A stretch of DNA of 64,000 nucleotides from Desulfobulbaceae bacterium BRH_c16a (GTDB taxonomy: Bacteria > Desulfobacterota > Desulfobulbia > Desulfobulbales > Desulfocapsaceae). This document shows, piece after piece, positions 61,446-64,000 of this stretch. The stretch's first letter is position 1. Every line of letters begins with the position of its first letter. Where the stretch lies: the NCBI GenBank assembly GCA_000961725.1, contig LADS01000055.1:1-64000 (forward strand), written 5' to 3'. The notes beneath the pieces were generated by a model, which saw only the letters and a list, made by a program, of their open reading frames with translations, was not told the DNA's origin and made no database searches. A program made the translations under genes and the position numbers.

Positions 61446-61482
61446 AAAAAAAGACCCTGGCGACAACTGCAACGCCAGGGTC
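61446..61482 (-). terminator. intrinsic terminator after pit
   Basis: On the minus strand, GACCCTGGCG and CGCCAGGGTC form a perfect ten-base stem with a ten-base loop, followed by seven U residues. It lies just past the pit stop and ends the DUF47-pit unit. Confidence 0.92.
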
Positions 61483-61505
61483 AATAAAAGATATGGGGAG
61501 GGCGA

Positions 61506-62771
61506 TTAACCGAAAATACCTTTCAGGGTGAAGAAGATGATCATTGCCATGCCCGCGCCGGCGGGAAGGGTTACCAGCCAGGAAACGATTATGTTCAACA
61601 CTACTCGCAGGTCAAGGGCGCCAATTCCACGGGCAAGACCCACTCCGAGAACAGCTCCGACCAGGATATGCGTGGTTGATACCGGCAGTCCGGTCCGGGA
61701 GGCAATAACGACCGTGATTGCCGCGCCGAGTTCGGCGCAGAAACCGCGTGACGGAGTCAATTCGGTAATCCTTTTACCGATCGTCTGCATCACCCGGAAG
61801 CCGAACGTCACCAGTCCGAGCACAATGCCGAATCCGCCCAGCAGCAGGATCCACACCGGCAGAGTGGATTTTTGCATGACCTCGCCACCTGAAGTGACGA
61901 TACTGAATACGGCTGCCAAGGGTCCGATGCCGTTGGCGACGTCGTTTGAGCCATGGGCAAACGCCATTGAGCAGGCAGTAAAGAGCATCATCGGGGTGAA
62001 GACCTTTTCGACGCTGGCGTAGCTGAAGGACTTGTTTGCGGTTGGATCATCCTTTATGCCACGGATGAACATCCAGCCGATGAAGCCGGTAAGCAGGCCA
62101 ATGCCGGTTGCTACGGCAAAGCTCTGGAGAGTCGTAAGGTTAAGGTGGAGATGTTCGAGACCCTTGAAGAGCGTTACCAGGGAAATGATGAACCCAACAA
62201 GAAAAATGTAAACAGGGGCGTAACGTTTGGCGTTTTTTAAGGGATTATCGGTATCGAAGATGAGTTTGCGCGTGCTCATCACCAGCAAGAAGGAAATAGT
62301 GCCGCCGACTAGAGGGGAGATCAGCCAGCTCATGACTACCCCGCCTACTTTTTGCCACTTCACCGCCTCGGGTCCCAACGCAACAATGGCAAAGCCGATG
62401 ATGGCACCGATGATGGAATGGGTGGTGGAAACCGGCCATCCTTTTGCCGAGGCAATCATCAGCCAGATTGCCGAGGCAAGCAGGGAAGCCAGCATGCCAT
62501 AGACGAGGATTTCAGGAGTGTCGGCTATGCCGCTCGGATCGATAATTCCTTTCCTGATAGTGTCCGTCACATGTCCGCCGGCCAAAACAGCGCCGAGAAA
62601 CTCGAAGATGATGGCAATAGCAATCGCCTGCTTGACAGTCACGGCTCCGGCGCCTACCGATGTGCCCATGGCATTGGCCAGATCGTTGGCACCGACGCCC
62701 CAGGTCATGTAGAGCCCGAAAATAACGGCTAAAATTAAAAATACTGTGCCATATGCAGCAATAATTTCCAT
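61506..62771 (-). CDS. pit: inorganic phosphate transporter, PitA type
   Basis: The 421-residue membrane protein has about ten to twelve helices and the duplicated PHO4 signatures WGVGANDLANAMGTSVGAGA and FAHGSNDVANGIGPLAAV, plus two copies of GxPVSTTHSI/LPVSTTHILVG. This is the low-affinity phosphate-cation symporter family. The DUF47 gene lies 15 bp upstream on the same strand, the usual arrangement in which the DUF47 protein modulates the transporter. A perfect terminator follows. Confidence 0.93.
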   Translation of the reverse strand: MEIIAAYGTVFLILAVIFGLYMTWGVGANDLANAMGTSVGAGAVTVKQAIAIAIIFEFLGAVLAGGHVTDTIRKGIIDPSGIADTPEILVYGMLASLLASAIWLMIASAKGWPVSTTHSIIGAIIGFAIVALGPEAVKWQKVGGVVMSWLISPLVGGTISFLLVMSTRKLIFDTDNPLKNAKRYAPVYIFLVGFIISLVTLFKGLEHLHLNLTTLQSFAVATGIGLLTGFIGWMFIRGIKDDPTANKSFSYASVEKVFTPMMLFTACSMAFAHGSNDVANGIGPLAAVFSIVTSGGEVMQKSTLPVWILLLGGFGIVLGLVTFGFRVMQTIGKRITELTPSRGFCAELGAAITVVIASRTGLPVSTTHILVGAVLGVGLARGIGALDLRVVLNIIVSWLVTLPAGAGMAMIIFFTLKGIFG

Positions 62772-62786
62772 TGGAGGCCTCGAGAA

Positions 62787-63467
62787 TTATTTTGACAGAA
62801 AAAGGAGAACACGATCCGCAAGGTTCTCGGATTGATCGGAGATTCCGGCGACGAGGTCGATAATCCGGTACCAGAACATGGCCGAGATCGGGTCAAGCTC
62901 CTTTTCCAGGGTAAAAAGTTTTCTGCGAATGCGGTGCACGATTTCGTCGATGTTATGTTCGCTGGTTCGGACTCCCGCGATCATCTGAGTAACCTTGTCG
63001 AGTTCACGGCCGGCGAAGCCGACTTCCAGCAACTCGTCGAGTTGCTCAATCATCTGTCTTGCGGCGGCGCTTATCTCCATCGTTCCTTCCAGCAGTTCAT
63101 CGAGCAGCGCCTTTATTTCTTCCGGCACCACCATATCCCTGAACAGGAATGTTTTGCCGATATCTTCGGTGGTGTCGGCAATTTTATCCTGGTCTCCGAT
63201 AAGACTGAGGAGATCCTTCCTGTCGACGGGGAGGAAGAGCGACTTTGGCATGTTCAGCCTGAATGTCGACTTCAGCTTATCGGCTTTTGTCTCGAGCTCT
63301 TTGATTTGCTGAGCAAAATCATTGACTTGTTCGGAATCTTCCCGGTAGACGGCATCAAAGAGAGGCGGGATCAGACAGACACAGGAAAAGACTACTCTCA
63401 TGTGTTCCTGGATGGGCTTGAACGGTGACCCGCGAAGGAGTCCGGAGAGGGAACGGCTTGATGGCAT
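62787..63467 (-). CDS. DUF47 (PhoU-like) regulator of Pit
   Basis: The 226-residue all-helical protein shows the DUF47 pattern: NDFAQQIKELETKADKLKS, LFLPVDRKDLLSLIGDQDKIAD and HNIDEIVHRIRRKLFTLE. DUF47 proteins resemble PhoU and control Pit-type transporters. AGGAGGTC precedes the ATG with a nine-base spacing. The 200-bp leader has no convincing Pho box, so phosphate control is not shown. It starts the two-gene unit with pit. Confidence 0.9.
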   Translation of the reverse strand: MPSSRSLSGLLRGSPFKPIQEHMRVVFSCVCLIPPLFDAVYREDSEQVNDFAQQIKELETKADKLKSTFRLNMPKSLFLPVDRKDLLSLIGDQDKIADTTEDIGKTFLFRDMVVPEEIKALLDELLEGTMEISAAARQMIEQLDELLEVGFAGRELDKVTQMIAGVRTSEHNIDEIVHRIRRKLFTLEKELDPISAMFWYRIIDLVAGISDQSENLADRVLLFLSK

Positions 63468-63671
63468 AATGTTGCGACCTCCTGAGCAGATTTTTCCTTC
63501 ACGTGGCAGCAGTCGAACAGAGCGTTGTGTGCATTATGTTCTTTGGTGTGGGTGAAGAGAAAGAAAGAGTTTTTCTGTGATATGAGAAGTTGGAGAACGT
63601 GACGGAGTCATAATAAGTTTTACAGGAAAGTCAACAGAATTATGTGGTGGCAACATGACTTTGAACTCCGT

Positions 63672-64000
63672 TCAGATAAGGTCATTGATGACATCAATGA
63701 GAGGCTCCGCCGGAAATGTTATGGGCGAGAAACTTTCTCCTGTTCGAATAAAGAGGCTGGGGCCTTCACTGTGGGCGCTGTAGATTATATGATGGTTCTT
63801 GATATTTCCGGCGTGAAGCCAGAAACTGCCAAATGGATCCATCGGCGTATGACCGACGATAAATCGTGTTTTCGGGGGCAGATCGAGTGACTTGCGCAGC
63901 TGTTTGACATCGCTTTTACTGTATCCCGTGAAGTAATGCGGACGATTCAGCCGGGTGTTGGTCAGCTCGATAGCAAGGTTGCTGTTTTTGTCGATATTAA
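63672..64000 (-). CDS. metallophosphoesterase-like protein, C-terminal part (start beyond window)
   Basis: The minus strand is open from the right edge to a TGA at 63672-63674, giving 108 residues. They include KTRFIVGHTPMDPFGSFW, where GHTP is the last metal-binding motif of calcineurin-like phosphoesterases, followed by HAGNIKNHHIIYSAHSEGPS. The rest of the enzyme, with the N-terminal metal ligands, must lie to the right. A plus-strand frame at 63642-63890 is its antisense shadow. Substrate is unknown. Confidence 0.72.
   Translation of the reverse strand, partial: NIDKNSNLAIELTNTRLNRPHYFTGYSKSDVKQLRKSLDLPPKTRFIVGHTPMDPFGSFWLHAGNIKNHHIIYSAHSEGPSLFIRTGESFSPITFPAEPLIDVINDLI

Noticed and set aside
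63468..63640. Possible Pho box before the DUF47-pit pair
   Set aside because: A CTGTAAAACTTATTATGAC-like stretch does not keep the 7-4-7 spacing of the consensus, so I do not call it.
63642..63890. 82-codon plus-strand frame near the right edge
   Set aside because: It is antisense to a phosphoesterase C-terminus with a GHTP motif, which is the better reading.
1..64000. CRISPR arrays, tRNA or rRNA genes, prophage
   Set aside because: No regularly spaced direct repeats, no cloverleaf-like segments with conserved T-loop, no rRNA sequence and no phage structural genes were recognised by eye.

Overview
The window looks like a chromosomal segment of a Gram-negative, anaerobic sulfate-reducer-type bacterium, most likely Desulfobacterota (Desulfobulbales-like). 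The reasons are the two-membrane genes (tamA/tamB, a lipoprotein, several signal peptides), many sensory proteins (HD-GYP, methyl-accepting, PilZ, sigma-54 types), a TAXI-type binding protein, a DUF4080 B12-dependent radical SAM protein, a DUF362 protein, a FabL-type enoyl reductase, and a moderately GC-rich base composition judged by eye. The lineage is inferred from gene content; no rRNA or other marker gene was compared. I see no tRNA, rRNA, CRISPR array, phage or complete insertion sequence.

Layout. 1-4.9 kb (minus): a membrane protein running off the left edge, a methyl-accepting chemotaxis gene remnant, a pseudo-receiver/receiver/HD-GYP protein, a small membrane protein with a Cys motif, and a coupled CBS-HPP pair. 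5.1-7.2 kb: a free-standing MetE-like protein converging on a PA3286-type 3-oxoacyl-ACP synthase. 7.6-11.3 kb: a TAXI binding protein translationally coupled to a hybrid histidine kinase. 11.4-15.4 kb: thiBPQ behind a TPP riboswitch and terminator. 15.6-19 kb: a MocR-type regulator with a perfect palindromic operator, a small protein and an RlmD-like rRNA methyltransferase. 19-24.6 kb: tamA-tamB. 24.8-30.1 kb: a NIT-domain chemoreceptor, prephenate dehydratase, a short asparaginase-like protein and a sigma-54 activator. 30.2-34.8 kb: grpE, dnaK, trpS and an HD-domain protein. 34.8-42 kb: a GAF-fused PilB/GspE-type ATPase, a DUF2799 lipoprotein, a cyclophilin-FKBP fusion and an M1 peptidase-ChaN-PDZ fusion. 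42.3-48.5 kb: radical SAM, serA-like, DUF362, fabL and maf. 48.6-53.9 kb: a large cNMP-binding/PilZ protein followed by a Twinkle-like primase-helicase homologue. 53.9-61.2 kb: trmFO, an MFS transporter, a 3D-domain lipoprotein, mutL and a divergent PBP1-type synthase. 61.2-64 kb: a 59-residue basic protein, pit, DUF47 and a phosphoesterase running off the right edge.

The most notable unannotated structure is a 154-bp miniature transposable element present twice (24669-24822 and 42167-42320). Each copy has 13-bp terminal inverted repeats beginning GTAA and a perfect but different 8-bp target duplication, as expected of an IS66-family non-autonomous derivative. A possible decayed end lies at 55244. 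Other leads are a candidate sigma-54-driven ~70-nt small RNA at 45563, the PilZ/cNMP plus degenerate-TOPRIM helicase pair, the TAXI-kinase pair, and an HcpR-like palindrome before the CBS-HPP pair.
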